64,000 nucleotides of DNA from Oleiagrimonas sp. C23AA (lineage in GTDB: Bacteria > Pseudomonadota > Gammaproteobacteria > Xanthomonadales > Rhodanobacteraceae), in the NCBI RefSeq assembly GCF_011759385.1, contig NZ_JAARLY010000002.1:372001-436000 (forward strand), given 5' to 3'. The position numbers were made by a program, and so were the translations under genes. The notes beneath the pieces were generated by a model. That model was not told the DNA's origin. It did not search any database and saw only the letters and a list, made by a program, of their open reading frames with translations. Positions 1-9,295 of the stretch are shown here, piece by piece. Position 1 is the stretch's first letter; the number at the start of each line of letters is the position of its first letter.

Positions 1-1077
1 CTGCTGCATCATCCGGAAGCCATTGCCAATCCGTTCTATCACGCGGTGCCGGATTGGGCGCGTTATCCGATGATCGCGCTGGCCACGGCGGCGGCGGTGA
101 TTGCCTCGCAGGCGGTGATTTCCGGCGCCTTCTCGGTGACCCGCCAGGCCATCCAGCTGGGGTTCGTGCCGCGCATGCAGGTGGTGCACACCTCGCGCGA
201 GGCCATCGGCCACATCTTTCTGCCGTGGGTCAATCGCATGCTGATGGTGGCGGTGCTGGCCACGGTCATCAGCTTCGGCTCGTCCAAGGCACTGGGCGGC
301 GCCTACGGCATTGCCGTGACCGGCACCATGGCCATCGACACGCTGCTGGTGATGACCGTCGCCAAGCGGCTGTGGAACTGGCACTGGCTGGTGGTGCTTC
401 CGGCCGGCGCGGTGCTGCTGACGGTGGACCTGGCCTTCTTCGGCGCCAACTCGCTGAAGATTCCCGACGGCGGCTGGTTCCCGCTGGTGCTGGGCCTGTG
501 CCTGTTCACGGTGATGACCACCTGGCGCCGCGGCCGCGAGCTGGTGGTGCGCGAGATCAAGCAGGGCGGCCTGGCGCTGCAGCCGTTCATCGAGAACATT
601 ACCGAGCATCCGCCGGTGCGCGTGCCGGGCACGGCGGTGTTCCTTACCGCCAACCAGTCGGCGGTGCCGCACGCCATGCTGCACAACCTCAAGCACAACA
701 AGGTGCTGCACGAGCGCAATGTGCTGCTGACCGCCGAGACGCTGGAAACGCCGGTGGCCGACGACGAGGAGCGCATCGAGATCAACGATCTGGGCGGCGA
801 GTTCTATTCGCTGACCCTGCGCTTTGGTTTTGCCGAAGATCCGAACATCCCGGTGGCGCTGTCGCAGTGCGGCGCGCGCGGTCTGGACTTCGACCTGATG
901 GACACCACGTTCTTCCTCTCGCGCGAGACCATCGTCGCCGACGCGCGCCGCCCCGGCATGCCGCTGTGGCGCGACAAGCTGTTCGCCTTCCTCTCGCGCA
1001 ACGCACTGCCGGCCACCGCCTTCTTCGAGATTCCCGGCAACCGCCTGATCGAACTCGGCGCGCAGGTGGAAATTTAG
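1..1077 (+). CDS. kup: Kup-family low-affinity potassium transporter, 3' part (5' end outside window)
   Basis: The reading frame is open from base 1 and ends at TAG 1075-1077, so the gene enters from the left edge. The visible product holds the last membrane helices and the cytoplasmic C-terminal region of a Kup/Trk-type potassium uptake protein. The stretch containing [18 protein letters not shown] followed by [16 protein letters not shown] is characteristic of Kup. In this family the membrane core imports K+ with protons, and the hydrophilic tail, here starting near base 520, lies in the cytoplasm. The next gene, ruvB, is 121 bases downstream, separated by an inverted-repeat block, so the two are probably transcribed separately. 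Confidence 0.93.
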   Translation: MLHHPEAIANPFYHAVPDWARYPMIALATAAAVIASQAVISGAFSVTRQAIQLGFVPRMQVVHTSREAIGHIFLPWVNRMLMVAVLATVISFGSSKALGGAYGIAVTGTMAIDTLLVMTVAKRLWNWHWLVVLPAGAVLLTVDLAFFGANSLKIPDGGWFPLVLGLCLFTVMTTWRRGRELVVREIKQGGLALQPFIENITEHPPVRVPGTAVFLTANQSAVPHAMLHNLKHNKVLHERNVLLTAETLETPVADDEERIEINDLGGEFYSLTLRFGFAEDPNIPVALSQCGARGLDFDLMDTTFFLSRETIVADARRPGMPLWRDKLFAFLSRNALPATAFFEIPGNRLIELGAQVEI

Positions 1078-1182
1078 GAGTGAGAAGTGAGTGTAGAGGA
1101 GTGAGAAGTGAGAGAAAGCCCCGACCAGCGATACGTAACGGTCTTGCCACTCTCACTTCTCACACCACGCTCCTCACTTCTC
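1078..1182. repeat. Intergenic block of GAGTGAGAAGTGAG repeats forming a large inverted repeat
   Basis: Two direct copies of GAGTGAGAAGTGAG lie at 1078-1091 and 1099-1112. Opposite-orientation copies lie at 1150-1163 and 1170-1182. The arms 1101-1114 and 1150-1163 are perfectly complementary over 14 bases with a 35-base loop, so the transcript could fold into a hairpin between kup and ruvB. A further copy occurs about 48 kb away at 48993-49007, which suggests a dispersed intergenic repeat family rather than a local operator. There is no T-tract, so a classical terminator is unlikely. Confidence 0.8.
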
Positions 1183-1198
1183 GCCCCATAATGACGGT

Positions 1199-2242
1199 AT
1201 GAACGAATCGCGAGTCATCGGCGGCGACGCCACCATCGAGGACGAGGCGCTGGAAGCCTCGATCCGGCCGCAGCGGCTGGATGAGTACCTGGGCCAGAAG
1301 CCGGTCCGCGAGCAGCTGGGCATTTATATCGAGGCGGCCAAGCGTCGTGGCGGGGCACTCGATCATGTGCTGATCTTCGGCCCGCCGGGCCTGGGCAAGA
1401 CCACGCTCAGCCATGTGATTGCCAACGAGCTGGGCGTGAACCTGCGCACGACCTCGGGGCCGGTGCTCGAGCGCGCCGGTGATCTGGCCGCGCTGCTGAC
1501 CAACCTCGAAGCCAACGATGTACTGTTCGTCGACGAGATTCATCGCCTGTCGCCGGTGGTCGAGGAAGTGCTGTACCCGGCGATGGAAGACTTCCAGATC
1601 GACATCATGATCGGCGAGGGCCCGGCCGCGCGCTCGATCAAGCTGGATCTGCCGCCGTTCACGCTGATCGGCGCCACCACCCGCGCCGGCCTATTGACCG
1701 GCCCCTTGCGCGATCGCTTCGGCATTGTGCAGCGCCTGCAGTTCTACGATCACGCCGAGCTGACCGCCATCGTGCGCCGTGCCGCACGCATCCTGGATAT
1801 CGAGTGCGACAGCGAGGGCGCGGCCGAGATCGCACGTCGCTCGCGCGGTACGCCGCGTATCGCCAATCGCCTGCTGCGGCGCGTGCGCGATTACGCCGAA
1901 GTGCGCGCTGACGGCGTGATCACCGCCGATGCCGCGCGTGCGGCCATGGACATGCTGGCCGTCGATGCCGAAGGTTTCGACGATCTGGACCGGCGCCTGC
2001 TGCGCACCATTGTCGATCACTTCGACGGTGGTCCGGTCGGTGTGGAGTCGCTGGCCGCCGCCTTGTCGGAAGATCGCGGCACGCTGGAGGATGTGGTCGA
2101 GCCGTACCTGATCCAGCAGGGGTTTCTGGTGCGCACCGCGCGCGGTCGCATGGTCACCTCGCGTACCTGGCGCCACCTTGGACTGAAACCGCCGCAACAG
2201 CCGCAAGCGGCCGACCTTTTCGGTTCCGACGACTCCCCCTGA
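1199..2242 (+). CDS. ruvB: Holliday junction branch-migration helicase RuvB
   Basis: 347-residue AAA+ ATPase that drives branch migration of Holliday junctions together with RuvA. Walker A GPPGLGKT is at residues 61-68 and Walker B LFVDEIH at about 109-115. The arginine-finger/sensor segment [18 protein letters not shown] and a C-terminal winged-helix domain follow. Length matches the family. The start ATG 1199 has no obvious Shine-Dalgarno sequence. No ruvA or ruvC is adjacent on this side. The kup-ruvB-ybgC-tol order is usual in Xanthomonadales. Confidence 0.97.
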   Translation: MNESRVIGGDATIEDEALEASIRPQRLDEYLGQKPVREQLGIYIEAAKRRGGALDHVLIFGPPGLGKTTLSHVIANELGVNLRTTSGPVLERAGDLAALLTNLEANDVLFVDEIHRLSPVVEEVLYPAMEDFQIDIMIGEGPAARSIKLDLPPFTLIGATTRAGLLTGPLRDRFGIVQRLQFYDHAELTAIVRRAARILDIECDSEGAAEIARRSRGTPRIANRLLRRVRDYAEVRADGVITADAARAAMDMLAVDAEGFDDLDRRLLRTIVDHFDGGPVGVESLAAALSEDRGTLEDVVEPYLIQQGFLVRTARGRMVTSRTWRHLGLKPPQQPQAADLFGSDDSP

Positions 2243-2331
2243 ACGCTGGCCGCATGGGTGCCACAAGCCCCTTCGCCAGTTTTGTTCAGGTCCGGTAAGC
2301 TAGGGGTTTGTTCGCAAGGTTTTTACCTTTC

Positions 2332-2754
2332 ATGTCGCAAGCGGTGGCAACCGGCAAACCGTTCAGTTGGCGGATAAGAGTCTACTGGGAAGATACCGAC
2401 GCCGGTGGCGTGGTGTATCACGCCGGCTACCTTCGCTTCCTGGAGCGCGCGCGGACCGAGTGGTTGCGTTCGCTGGGCGTGGACCAGGTGGAACTTCGCC
2501 AGCGCACCGGTTTGGCCTTCATGGTGCGCGACATGCACATCGACTTTCTGGGTCCAGCGGTGCTGGACGACGAAGTGGACGTGTCTGTCTGTATCCAGTC
2601 GCAACGCTCGGCCAGCATGGTCTTCGAACAGATCGTGCGCCGGGTCAGCGATGGCCGCGAACTGATCCGTGCCACCGTGCGCGCTGCCTGCGTCAATCTG
2701 CAGGCCATGCGACCGGCGGCCATTCCCGATGACTTGATCGCAAGGATGTCTTAA
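2332..2754 (+). CDS. ybgC: Acyl-CoA thioesterase YbgC of the Tol-Pal cluster
   Basis: 140-residue hotdog-fold thioesterase, the usual first gene of tol-pal operons. The signature YWEDTDAGGVVYHAGYLRF carries the catalytic aspartate (DTDAGG) and the following helix FLERARTEWL. ATG 2332 was chosen over an in-frame TTG at 2308 because it gives the usual N-terminus directly before the fold. The family hydrolyses short acyl-CoAs in the cytoplasm; its link to Tol function is unclear. Only 7 bases separate it from tolQ, so the two are co-transcribed. Confidence 0.93.
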   Translation: MSQAVATGKPFSWRIRVYWEDTDAGGVVYHAGYLRFLERARTEWLRSLGVDQVELRQRTGLAFMVRDMHIDFLGPAVLDDEVDVSVCIQSQRSASMVFEQIVRRVSDGRELIRATVRAACVNLQAMRPAAIPDDLIARMS

Positions 2755-2761
2755 GAACGCG

Positions 2762-3448
2762 ATGAACGGTGATCTCAATATTCTCGCCCTGGTCCTGCAC
2801 GCCAGCATTCCCGTCAAGCTGGTCATGCTGCTGCTGCTGGGCTTCTCGTTCTTCTCCTGGGTGATCATCATCCGCAAATACAAGCTGCTCAAGGAGGCCA
2901 AGGAAAACGCCGATGCCTTCGAAGAGCGCTTCTGGTCCGGTGCGGACCTGGCTGCCCTGTTTCGCGAGGTCAACGGCCGCGACGAGCAGGTGCATGGCTT
3001 GGAGAACGTGTTCGAGGCCGGCTTTCGCGAATTTGCCCGCCAGCGCCAGCGTCGCACCCGCGATGCGCGCAGCGTGATGGAAGGCACCGAGCGCGCCATG
3101 CGCGTCTCGGGCACGCGCGAGGTTGAGCATCTGGAGCACAACCTGGAGTTTCTGGCCAACGTCGGCTCGATCAGCCCGTATGTGGGTCTGTTCGGCACGG
3201 TGTGGGGCATCATGGCCGCGTTCCAGGGCCTGGGCGACGTGAAGTCGGCCACCATCGCCATGGTCGCGCCGGGTATTTCCGAAGCACTGGTGGCTACGGC
3301 CATGGGTCTGTTCGCCGCCATTCCGGCGGTGTGGGCCTACAACCGCTACGCCAACAAGGTCGATCGCATCGCCACGCGCTACGAGACCTTCCAGGAAGAA
3401 TTCTCCTCGATCCTGCAGCGCCAGCTGCAAAACGACGAGCCGGCCTGA
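2762..3448 (+). CDS. tolQ: Tol-Pal system inner-membrane proton channel TolQ
   Basis: 228-residue MotA/TolQ/ExbB-family protein. Three membrane segments are visible: residues about 15-37 (LVMLLLLGFSFFSWVIII), about 130-155 with the motif GLFGTVWGIMAAF, and about 170-190 (EALVATAMGLFAAIPAVWAY). With TolR it forms a channel that uses proton motive force to energise TolA and keep the outer membrane attached during constriction. Its position after ybgC and before tolR confirms it as TolQ rather than ExbB. Confidence 0.97.
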   Translation: MNGDLNILALVLHASIPVKLVMLLLLGFSFFSWVIIIRKYKLLKEAKENADAFEERFWSGADLAALFREVNGRDEQVHGLENVFEAGFREFARQRQRRTRDARSVMEGTERAMRVSGTREVEHLEHNLEFLANVGSISPYVGLFGTVWGIMAAFQGLGDVKSATIAMVAPGISEALVATAMGLFAAIPAVWAYNRYANKVDRIATRYETFQEEFSSILQRQLQNDEPA

Positions 3449-3464
3449 CGGAGCAGTTCGCGTT

Positions 3465-3932
3465 ATGGCCATTACTCCGCGTCGACACAAGCGCCGCAAG
3501 CTGAAGGCGGAAATCAACGTCGTTCCCTATATCGACGTGATGCTGGTGCTGCTGATCATCTTCATGGTGACGGCGCCCTTGTTGAATCTGGGCGTGGACA
3601 TCCAGCTGCCGCAGTCGGCGGCCAAGTCCATCGACAACAACCAGGAGCCGGTGCTGGTCAGCGTCGATGACCAGGGCAACCTCTACCTGACCCTGGGCGC
3701 GGCCAAGCGTGAGCCGGTCAGCGAGCAGGAACTGCAGACCAAGGTGGCCGCATTCGTGCGCCAGAACCCCAAGGTGTCGGTGCTGATCGGTGGCGACAAG
3801 CGCGTCGACTATGGCCGCATCTATCAGGCCATGGTGCTGTTGCAGCAGGCCGGGGTGCCGCACGTGGGCCTGATGAGCCAGCCGACCGACCAGTCGTCCT
3901 CGGGCAAGAGCGCCGCCCATGGACGATCGTAA
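3465..3932 (+). CDS. tolR: Tol-Pal system protein TolR
   Basis: 155-residue ExbD/TolR protein with a basic cytoplasmic N-terminus (RRHKRRKLKAEINVVPYID) and one membrane helix at about residues 24-40. Asp24 lies at the start of that helix, where the family's essential proton-relay aspartate is expected. The periplasmic domain VDIQLPQSAAKSI is typical. It works as the stator plug with TolQ and TolA. The last 14 bases overlap the start of tolA, which suggests coupled translation. Confidence 0.96.
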   Translation: MAITPRRHKRRKLKAEINVVPYIDVMLVLLIIFMVTAPLLNLGVDIQLPQSAAKSIDNNQEPVLVSVDDQGNLYLTLGAAKREPVSEQELQTKVAAFVRQNPKVSVLIGGDKRVDYGRIYQAMVLLQQAGVPHVGLMSQPTDQSSSGKSAAHGRS

Positions 3933-4872
3933 GGCGACCCGTGTCGCCGTCATTCTGGCGGCGCTGTTGCACGTTGGCCTGATCGCCTTCCTCTGGCTGG
4001 CCACGCTCTCGTGCACCACCTGGGAAAACCTGTTCGGCGGCTTGAATCTGCCTGACGGCTGGAATCCGGTGCAGTGCTCCAAACCGCTGACCATGTCCGG
4101 GCCGGTGATTGAAGCGACGCTGATGGGGCCTGCCGGTGCGCCACCGCCCAAGCCGACCAGGCACACCAGCCCGAAGCCGAAAGTGGCACCGCCGCCGCCG
4201 CCCAAGCAGCAGGTGCACGACGAGAAGCCCAAGCCGCAACCTGTGAAGACACTTCCGCCGCCGCCCAAGCAGCCGGACGTGAAAGATCAACAGAAGGTGG
4301 TCGAGCAGGCCAAGCAGAAGGCCGAGCAGGCCAAACGCAAGCAGGCCGAGCGCGAAAAGCAGCACATGTCCGAGCTTCAGGCCCAGCAGCAACAGGACGA
4401 CATCGACAAGATCTTCAAGCAGCTCAATCAGGCCAAGAAAGCCAGCCAGCAGGCCGAGCACCAGAGCAAGCTGGCGCAGCAAAAACTGGCCCAGTTGAAG
4501 GATCTCAAGAAGAACGCAGCCAAGGACAGTCCGGCTTCGGAAAACACGCCCGTGGCCAAGAAGGCGCAGACAGGCACGAACGGCCCCGATCAGGGCCTCA
4601 AAGCGCAATATCTTGCTGCCATTCAGAGCGCGGTCACGCAGGCATGGTTAAGGCCGGATAACATCCCTCCTCATGTCGTGTGCAAAGTGCACATTACGCA
4701 GATTCCGGGGGGACAGGTCATCAATGCCCAGGTCGATAGCAGCTGTCCGTACGATGATATTGCCCGGCGCTCGATCGAAAATGCCGTGATGCGTGCCCAG
4801 CCATTGCCGTATCACGGTTTCGAAAAAGTGTTTTCGCGTGATTTGACTCTCAATTTCAAGGTTCAGAACTGA
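3919..4872 (+). CDS. tolA: Cell-envelope integrity protein TolA
   Basis: 317-residue TolA with its three usual parts. An N-terminal membrane helix (residues about 7-28) is followed by a proline/lysine-rich stretch (PPPPPKQQVHDEKPKPQP) and a long Gln/Lys/Ala coiled coil at about residues 120-205 (EQAKRKQAEREKQHMSELQ). The C-terminal TonB-like domain starts near residue 228 (GLKAQYLAAIQSAVTQAW). It spans the periplasm and couples TolQR to TolB and Pal. The stop overlaps the tolB start in TGATG. Confidence 0.95.
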   Translation: MDDRKATRVAVILAALLHVGLIAFLWLATLSCTTWENLFGGLNLPDGWNPVQCSKPLTMSGPVIEATLMGPAGAPPPKPTRHTSPKPKVAPPPPPKQQVHDEKPKPQPVKTLPPPPKQPDVKDQQKVVEQAKQKAEQAKRKQAEREKQHMSELQAQQQQDDIDKIFKQLNQAKKASQQAEHQSKLAQQKLAQLKDLKKNAAKDSPASENTPVAKKAQTGTNGPDQGLKAQYLAAIQSAVTQAWLRPDNIPPHVVCKVHITQIPGGQVINAQVDSSCPYDDIARRSIENAVMRAQPLPYHGFEKVFSRDLTLNFKVQN

Positions 4873-6194
4873 TGCGCAAAACGTTACACGCCATGTTCGG
4901 GCTGCTGCTGGCGGCCACGCTTTTTGCCATTGCCGGACAGGTTGATGCGCAAGGACTGAATGTCGACATCGTCAACGGTACCAAATCGGCTATTCCCATT
5001 ACGGTGGTGCCGTTCGCCAGTGACAACAGCGCCAATCCGCCCAGCACCAAGGTCGGCGACGTGATCCGCCTGGATCTGGCGCGCAGTGGAAAATTCCGCA
5101 CCCTGGACAAGAAAGACATCGTCGAATATCCCAGCCGTGGCGATCAGATCAAGTTCGCCACCTGGCATATGCTCAAGCAGGACTACATTGTCGTCGGCCA
5201 CGTTGATGATGCCGGCGACGGTGCATACAAGGTCAGTTTCGAGCTGTGGAACGTGAACAAGCAGCAGAGCCTGCTGAACCTTTCCTACAACGCCAAGCCC
5301 GGCGACCTGCGCGGCGTGGCGCACCAGATTGCCGACAAGATCTTCGAGACGATCACCGGTATTCCCGGTGCGTTCTGGACGCGCATTGCCTACGTCACCG
5401 CCGTGGGTACCGGCAAGAACATCACCTATTCGCTGATCGTCGCCGACTCGGATGGCTACAATCCGCAGGTGGTGGTGCGCTCCAAGGAAGCACTGCTTTC
5501 GCCGACATGGTCGCCTGATGGCAGCAAGCTGGCTTATGTGTCGTTCGAGAACGGCAACTCGGCCATCTACATCCAGGATATTGCCACCGGTTCGCGTCAG
5601 CTGATCTCCGGACGTGCCAAGGGAATCAATGGCGCGCCGGCATTCTCGCCCGATGGGACCAAGCTGGCGGTGTCGCTTTCGTATGTAGGCAACCCGGAAA
5701 TCTTCATCATCAACCTGGCCGACCACCACGAAACACGCCTGACCCACAATTTCAGTATCGATACGGAACCGACCTGGACGCCGGACGGCAAAAATATCGT
5801 TTTCACGTCCGACCGTTCCGGAAAACCGCAGCTTTATCAAATGCCCGCCACCGGTGGTACGCCCAGCCGAATCACCTTCCAGGGCAACTACAATGCCAAT
5901 GCCTCAATCGGCCCCGATGGCAAGAAAATCGCCATGGTGCAGGGCAGCGGTAACGTGTATCGTATTGCGATCATGGATCGCAGCCTGGGCGATCAGGAGC
6001 ATTTTGTCTCGCCGGGCAATTTTGACGATGCGCCCAGTTTTGCCCCGAATGGGTGCATGCTTTTGTACGCCGCTTCGCAAGGTACTCGCGGCGTGTTGTA
6101 TGAAGTGTCGGAGGACGGAAAGGTCAGGCAGCGCCTCGTGCTATCCAATGGCGATGTGCGCGAACCGGCCTGGGGTCCTTATCGGCACCACTGA
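4872..6194 (+). CDS. tolB: Tol-Pal system periplasmic beta-propeller protein TolB
   Basis: 440-residue secreted protein. The signal peptide (LLLAATLFAIAGQVDAQ) is followed by the TolB N-terminal domain (VVPFASDNSA) and a C-terminal six-bladed propeller built of PD40 repeats such as LSPTWSPDGSKLAYVS, APAFSPDGTKLAVSL and EPTWTPDGKNIVFTS. TolB docks on Pal and receives TolA. The start ATG overlaps the tolA stop by one base. A separate spacer of 84 bases before pal contains a small AT-rich hairpin (TTTTTCA/TGAAAAA, 6220-6240). Confidence 0.97.
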   Translation: MRKTLHAMFGLLLAATLFAIAGQVDAQGLNVDIVNGTKSAIPITVVPFASDNSANPPSTKVGDVIRLDLARSGKFRTLDKKDIVEYPSRGDQIKFATWHMLKQDYIVVGHVDDAGDGAYKVSFELWNVNKQQSLLNLSYNAKPGDLRGVAHQIADKIFETITGIPGAFWTRIAYVTAVGTGKNITYSLIVADSDGYNPQVVVRSKEALLSPTWSPDGSKLAYVSFENGNSAIYIQDIATGSRQLISGRAKGINGAPAFSPDGTKLAVSLSYVGNPEIFIINLADHHETRLTHNFSIDTEPTWTPDGKNIVFTSDRSGKPQLYQMPATGGTPSRITFQGNYNANASIGPDGKKIAMVQGSGNVYRIAIMDRSLGDQEHFVSPGNFDDAPSFAPNGCMLLYAASQGTRGVLYEVSEDGKVRQRLVLSNGDVREPAWGPYRHH

Positions 6195-6278
6195 ATTACA
6201 ACAAGCCGGACCACCGGCGTTTTTCAACAAAGCTGAAAAAACTACTGTCGGATAACCACCTGTTTGAAGGATAGTCCC

Positions 6279-6797
6279 ATGAACAAGAGCGTTCGCGTCA
6301 CCCTGGCCGCGCTGGCGTGTGTCGTCGGCCTCGCCGCCTGCTCCAAAAAGCAGGAAGTCAAGCCCACCCCGCCGCCGCAGCAGCCCGAGCAGCAGCAGAC
6401 CGAGACCGCCCCGGCGCAGTCCAACGGTTACACGCCGGCCGATCTGCAGACCGATCCGTGCCTGCGTCAGCGTGTGGTTTACTTCGATTTCGACAAGAGC
6501 GAGATCAAGCCGGAGTTCCAGAAGATCATCGCCTGCCACGCCAAGTACCTGCAGGACCGTCCGTCCGCGCAGATGCGTCTGGAAGGCAACACCGACGAGC
6601 GCGGTACGCGTGAGTACAACCTCGGCCTGGGTGAGCGTCGCGGCAATGCTGTCGCTTCGGCCCTGGAAGCCGATGGCGCCTCGGCCAGCCAGATCAACGT
6701 GGTCAGCTACGGCGAAGAGCGCCCGACCTGCCGCGAGCACAATGAGTCGTGCTGGTCGAAGAACCGCCGTGTCGAGATCGTCTATACTTCCAAGTAA
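6279..6797 (+). CDS. pal: Peptidoglycan-associated lipoprotein Pal
   Basis: 172-residue outer-membrane lipoprotein. The signal peptide ends in lipobox LAAC, giving a lipidated cysteine at about residue 21. A Pro/Gln-rich linker is followed by an OmpA-like peptidoglycan-binding domain (VYFDFDKSEIKP, EGNTDERGTREYNLGLGERR and the closing NRRVEIVY). ATG 6279 was chosen because AAGGAT lies 8 bases upstream; an in-frame TTG at 6264 is less likely. Pal anchors the outer membrane to the wall and binds TolB. The stop overlaps the cpoB start. Confidence 0.97.
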   Translation: MNKSVRVTLAALACVVGLAACSKKQEVKPTPPPQQPEQQQTETAPAQSNGYTPADLQTDPCLRQRVVYFDFDKSEIKPEFQKIIACHAKYLQDRPSAQMRLEGNTDERGTREYNLGLGERRGNAVASALEADGASASQINVVSYGEERPTCREHNESCWSKNRRVEIVYTSK

Positions 6798-7702
6798 TGA
6801 CGATGTTCACGGTCAAGCGCAATCTTGCCCGTACGGGCGTGGCGGCTGCATTTGCGGCCGCCACGCTTTTGGGTGCCTGTCTGCCGGCGCATGCGCAGCG
6901 CCTTAGCCTGGCCGAGCGTGTCTCGCGGCTGGAACAGCAGATGCAGAACAAGGACCAGGGCGGTTTCAGCCTGTCCAATCAGATTCAGGCGTTGAAGTCG
7001 CAGAATCAGCAGCTTCAGGGCCAGGTCGAGGAATTACAGCACCAGCTCAAGCAGTTGCAGCAGAGCGCCAAGGACCAGTACGTGGACCTGGATAGCCGTC
7101 TGCGCAAGCTCGAGAGCGGTGGCGCAGGGGCGGGCGGCCAGGGTAATGCACCGGCTGATGCCGCCTCCAGCGCGAGTGCCTCGGACGCGGGTACGCCAGC
7201 TGCCGCCGGCAGTGCGCCGTCGGCGCCTTCCGGCCAGCCTTCCTCGGCCGCAAGCAGCGCCGATAGCGCCGCGCCCGCCAGTGCGGCCAGCGCCGGTGCG
7301 CCGGCCGACCCGAAGGCGGCCCAGGCCGCTTACGATGCGGCCTTCCAGTCGCTGCGCAACAACGATTTCGTCAAGTCCTCGCGGGCGTTCCGGCAGTTCA
7401 TCCAGACCTATCCGGACAGCTCGCTGACGCCCAATGCCTATTACTGGCTGGGCGAATCGTACTATGTGACGCAGAACTATCAGGTGGCCTTGAGCACGTT
7501 TCAGAAGCTCATCGCCAAGTTCCCGGACAGTGACAAGACCGCCGGCGCCATGCTGAAGGTCGGTTATTGCCAGGATGCGCTCAATCAGAGTGATCAGGCG
7601 CAGGCCACCCTCAAGGCGGTGATCGCCAAGTATCCGGACAGCGACGTCGCGCACCTGGCGCAAAGCCGGTTGCATGACATCCAGGTCCAATCGGTGAATT
7701 GA
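6797..7702 (+). CDS. cpoB: Cell-division coordinator CpoB (YbgF)
   Basis: 301-residue periplasmic protein. The signal peptide ends at PAHAQ. An N-terminal coiled coil (RVSRLEQQMQNKDQ and the Gln-rich segment to about residue 105) mediates trimerisation in the family. An Ala/Ser-rich low-complexity linker leads to three tetratricopeptide repeats from about residue 175 (AYDAAFQSLRNNDFVKSSRAF, NAYYWLGESYYVTQNYQVAL, AMLKVGYCQDALNQSDQAQA). CpoB links Tol function to peptidoglycan synthesis at the septum. ATG 6797 overlaps the pal stop; ATG 6803 is an alternative. Confidence 0.93.
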   Translation: MTMFTVKRNLARTGVAAAFAAATLLGACLPAHAQRLSLAERVSRLEQQMQNKDQGGFSLSNQIQALKSQNQQLQGQVEELQHQLKQLQQSAKDQYVDLDSRLRKLESGGAGAGGQGNAPADAASSASASDAGTPAAAGSAPSAPSGQPSSAASSADSAAPASAASAGAPADPKAAQAAYDAAFQSLRNNDFVKSSRAFRQFIQTYPDSSLTPNAYYWLGESYYVTQNYQVALSTFQKLIAKFPDSDKTAGAMLKVGYCQDALNQSDQAQATLKAVIAKYPDSDVAHLAQSRLHDIQVQSVN

Positions 7703-8391
7703 TGAGCGAGCCGGGCAGCCAGCCGGTGAGCGCACCGGCGGCCTCCCGTCCGCCGCGGTTGCGCATCACCGAAATTTTCCACTCCATCCAGGGCGAAGCC
7801 GATGCCGTTGGCTGGCCCACGGTGTTCGTGCGCCTGACCGGTTGTCCGCTGCGCTGCGTGTGGTGCGATACCGAATACGCCTTCCACGGTGGTGACTGGC
7901 GTGACATCGACGACATTGTCGATGAGGTCATCGGCTACGGCGCGCACCACGTGTGCGTCAGCGGTGGCGAGCCATTGGCGCAGAAGCGCTGCCTGCTGTT
8001 GCTGGAGAAGCTGTGCGACCAGGGGCTGGAGGTGTCGCTGGAAACCTCCGGTGCGCTGGACGTGGCCGAGGTCGACAAGCGCGTGCGCAAGGTGCTGGAT
8101 TTGAAGGCACCCGATTCGGGTGAGAGCGGGCGCAATCTGTGGTCCAACCTTGAGCACCTGACGGCCCACGACCAGATCAAGATGGTGCTGGCCGGCCGCG
8201 AGGATTTTGACTGGGCCTGCCGCATGCTCGCCGAGCACGAGCTGAGCTCGCGCTGCCAGGTGCTGCTGTCGCCCGTGCATGGCAAGCTTGCGCCACGCCA
8301 GCTGGCCGAATGGATTCTCGAGCAGCGCCTGCCGGTACGCATGCAGATGCAGCTGCACAAACTTCTCTGGGGCGATGTGCCCGGCCACTGA
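7702..8391 (+). CDS. queE: 7-carboxy-7-deazaguanine synthase QueE
   Basis: 229-residue radical SAM enzyme of queuosine synthesis, converting carboxytetrahydropterin to 7-carboxy-7-deazaguanine. The CxxxCxxC iron-sulfur motif is read in TGCPLRCVWCDTEYAF, and SGGEP follows. ATG 7702 overlaps the cpoB stop in TGATG. queE and queC sit at the 3' end of the Tol-Pal cluster in many gammaproteobacteria, probably only as co-transcribed neighbours. Confidence 0.95.
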   Translation: MSEPGSQPVSAPAASRPPRLRITEIFHSIQGEADAVGWPTVFVRLTGCPLRCVWCDTEYAFHGGDWRDIDDIVDEVIGYGAHHVCVSGGEPLAQKRCLLLLEKLCDQGLEVSLETSGALDVAEVDKRVRKVLDLKAPDSGESGRNLWSNLEHLTAHDQIKMVLAGREDFDWACRMLAEHELSSRCQVLLSPVHGKLAPRQLAEWILEQRLPVRMQMQLHKLLWGDVPGH

Positions 8392-8436
8392 GCCCGGCTG
8401 CTTCGCACCGCTTTCAAGACAAGGTTTCAACAACGC

Positions 8437-9117
8437 ATGTCCAAGCCAACCCAAGCCCGTGCCGTGGTGCTGCTGTCCGGCGGCATGGATTCGGCTGTGA
8501 CCGTCGCCATGGCGCAAGAGCAGGGCTACGCCGTGCACGCGCTGAGCGTGGCCTATGGCCAGCGCCATAGCGCCGAGCTGGCCGCTTCGAATCGCGTCTG
8601 CCAGATGCTGGGCGTGGCCGAGCACAAGACCGTGGATATTGATCTACGCAGCATCGGTGGCTCGGCACTCACCGCCGATATCGACGTGCCGGAAGAGGGC
8701 GGCGACGGCATCCCGGTCACCTATGTGCCGGCGCGCAACACCATCATGCTGTCGGTGGCCATGGGCTGGGCCGAGGTGCTGGATGCCGAGGCGATCTACT
8801 GCGGCGTCAACGCCGTCGACTACTCCGGTTACCCCGACTGCCGTCCGGCCTTCATCGAGGCCTTCGACCGTCTGGCACAGGTGGCCACCAAGGCGGGTGT
8901 GGAAGGCCACGGCCCGCAGGTGCGCGCGCCGCTGATGCACATGAGCAAGGCCGACATCGTGCGTGAAGGCGTGCGTCTGGGCGTGGATTTTGCGCAGACG
9001 GTCAGCTGCTACCAGGCCGATGACCACGGCCGCGCGTGCGGCCATTGCGATGCCTGCCGTTTGCGTGCGCAGGGTTTTGCCGAGGCCGGCGTGGACGATC
9101 CCACGCGCTACGCCTGA
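8437..9117 (+). CDS. queC: 7-cyano-7-deazaguanine synthase QueC
   Basis: 226-residue PP-loop ATPase that turns 7-carboxy-7-deazaguanine into preQ0 with ATP and ammonia. The ATP motif SGGMDSAVT is at residues about 14-22. The C-terminal zinc cysteines are seen in [20 protein letters not shown]. It lies 45 bases after queE and acts directly downstream of it in the pathway. Its stop is followed by about 100 bases carrying the tRNA promoter. Confidence 0.96.
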   Translation: MSKPTQARAVVLLSGGMDSAVTVAMAQEQGYAVHALSVAYGQRHSAELAASNRVCQMLGVAEHKTVDIDLRSIGGSALTADIDVPEEGGDGIPVTYVPARNTIMLSVAMGWAEVLDAEAIYCGVNAVDYSGYPDCRPAFIEAFDRLAQVATKAGVEGHGPQVRAPLMHMSKADIVREGVRLGVDFAQTVSCYQADDHGRACGHCDACRLRAQGFAEAGVDDPTRYA

Positions 9118-9167
9118 GCCATTCGCCACGCCGCGCCACGCCGCAGGCAGATGTGGTGCAGCAAACC

Positions 9168-9196
9168 TTGTGCTGGGGCGCCGCGCCCCGTAAACT
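9168..9196 (+). promoter_or_regulatory. Candidate promoter of tRNA-Lys
   Basis: TTGTGC at 9168-9173 and TAAACT at 9191-9196 are spaced 17 bases apart. This would start transcription about 15-17 bases before the mature tRNA. The spacer contains GGGGCG-CCG-CGCCCC (9175-9189), a small perfect hairpin. Confidence 0.45.
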
Positions 9197-9219
9197 TCGC
9201 GGTTCGCCGTCCACGGCAT

Positions 9220-9295
9220 GGGTCGTTAGCTCAGTTGGTAGAGCACCGGACTTTTAATCCGATGGTCGTGAGTTCGAGTCTCACACGACCCACCA
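9220..9295 (+). tRNA. tRNA-Lys, anticodon TTT
   Basis: 76-base cloverleaf. The acceptor stem GGGTCGT pairs with ACGACCC (9285-9291) and CCA is encoded at 9293-9295. The D-arm is TAGCTCAGTTGGTAGAGCA. The anticodon arm CGGACTTTTAATCCG gives anticodon TTT, and the T-arm contains GTTCGAGTC. It reads AAA and AAG codons. Its 3' end marks the border to the low-GC insert that follows, as is common when tRNA genes serve as integration targets. Confidence 0.97.

Noticed and set aside
1191-1202. Three-codon ORF (ATG ACG GTA TGA) overlapping the ruvB start
   Set aside because: It has no ribosome site; likely a chance feature.
6220-6240. Hairpin TTTTTCA/TGAAAAA between tolB and pal as a terminator
   Set aside because: The stem is only 7 AT-rich pairs with no T-tract after it; tolB-pal co-transcription is normal. 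Mentioned only in the tolB entry.
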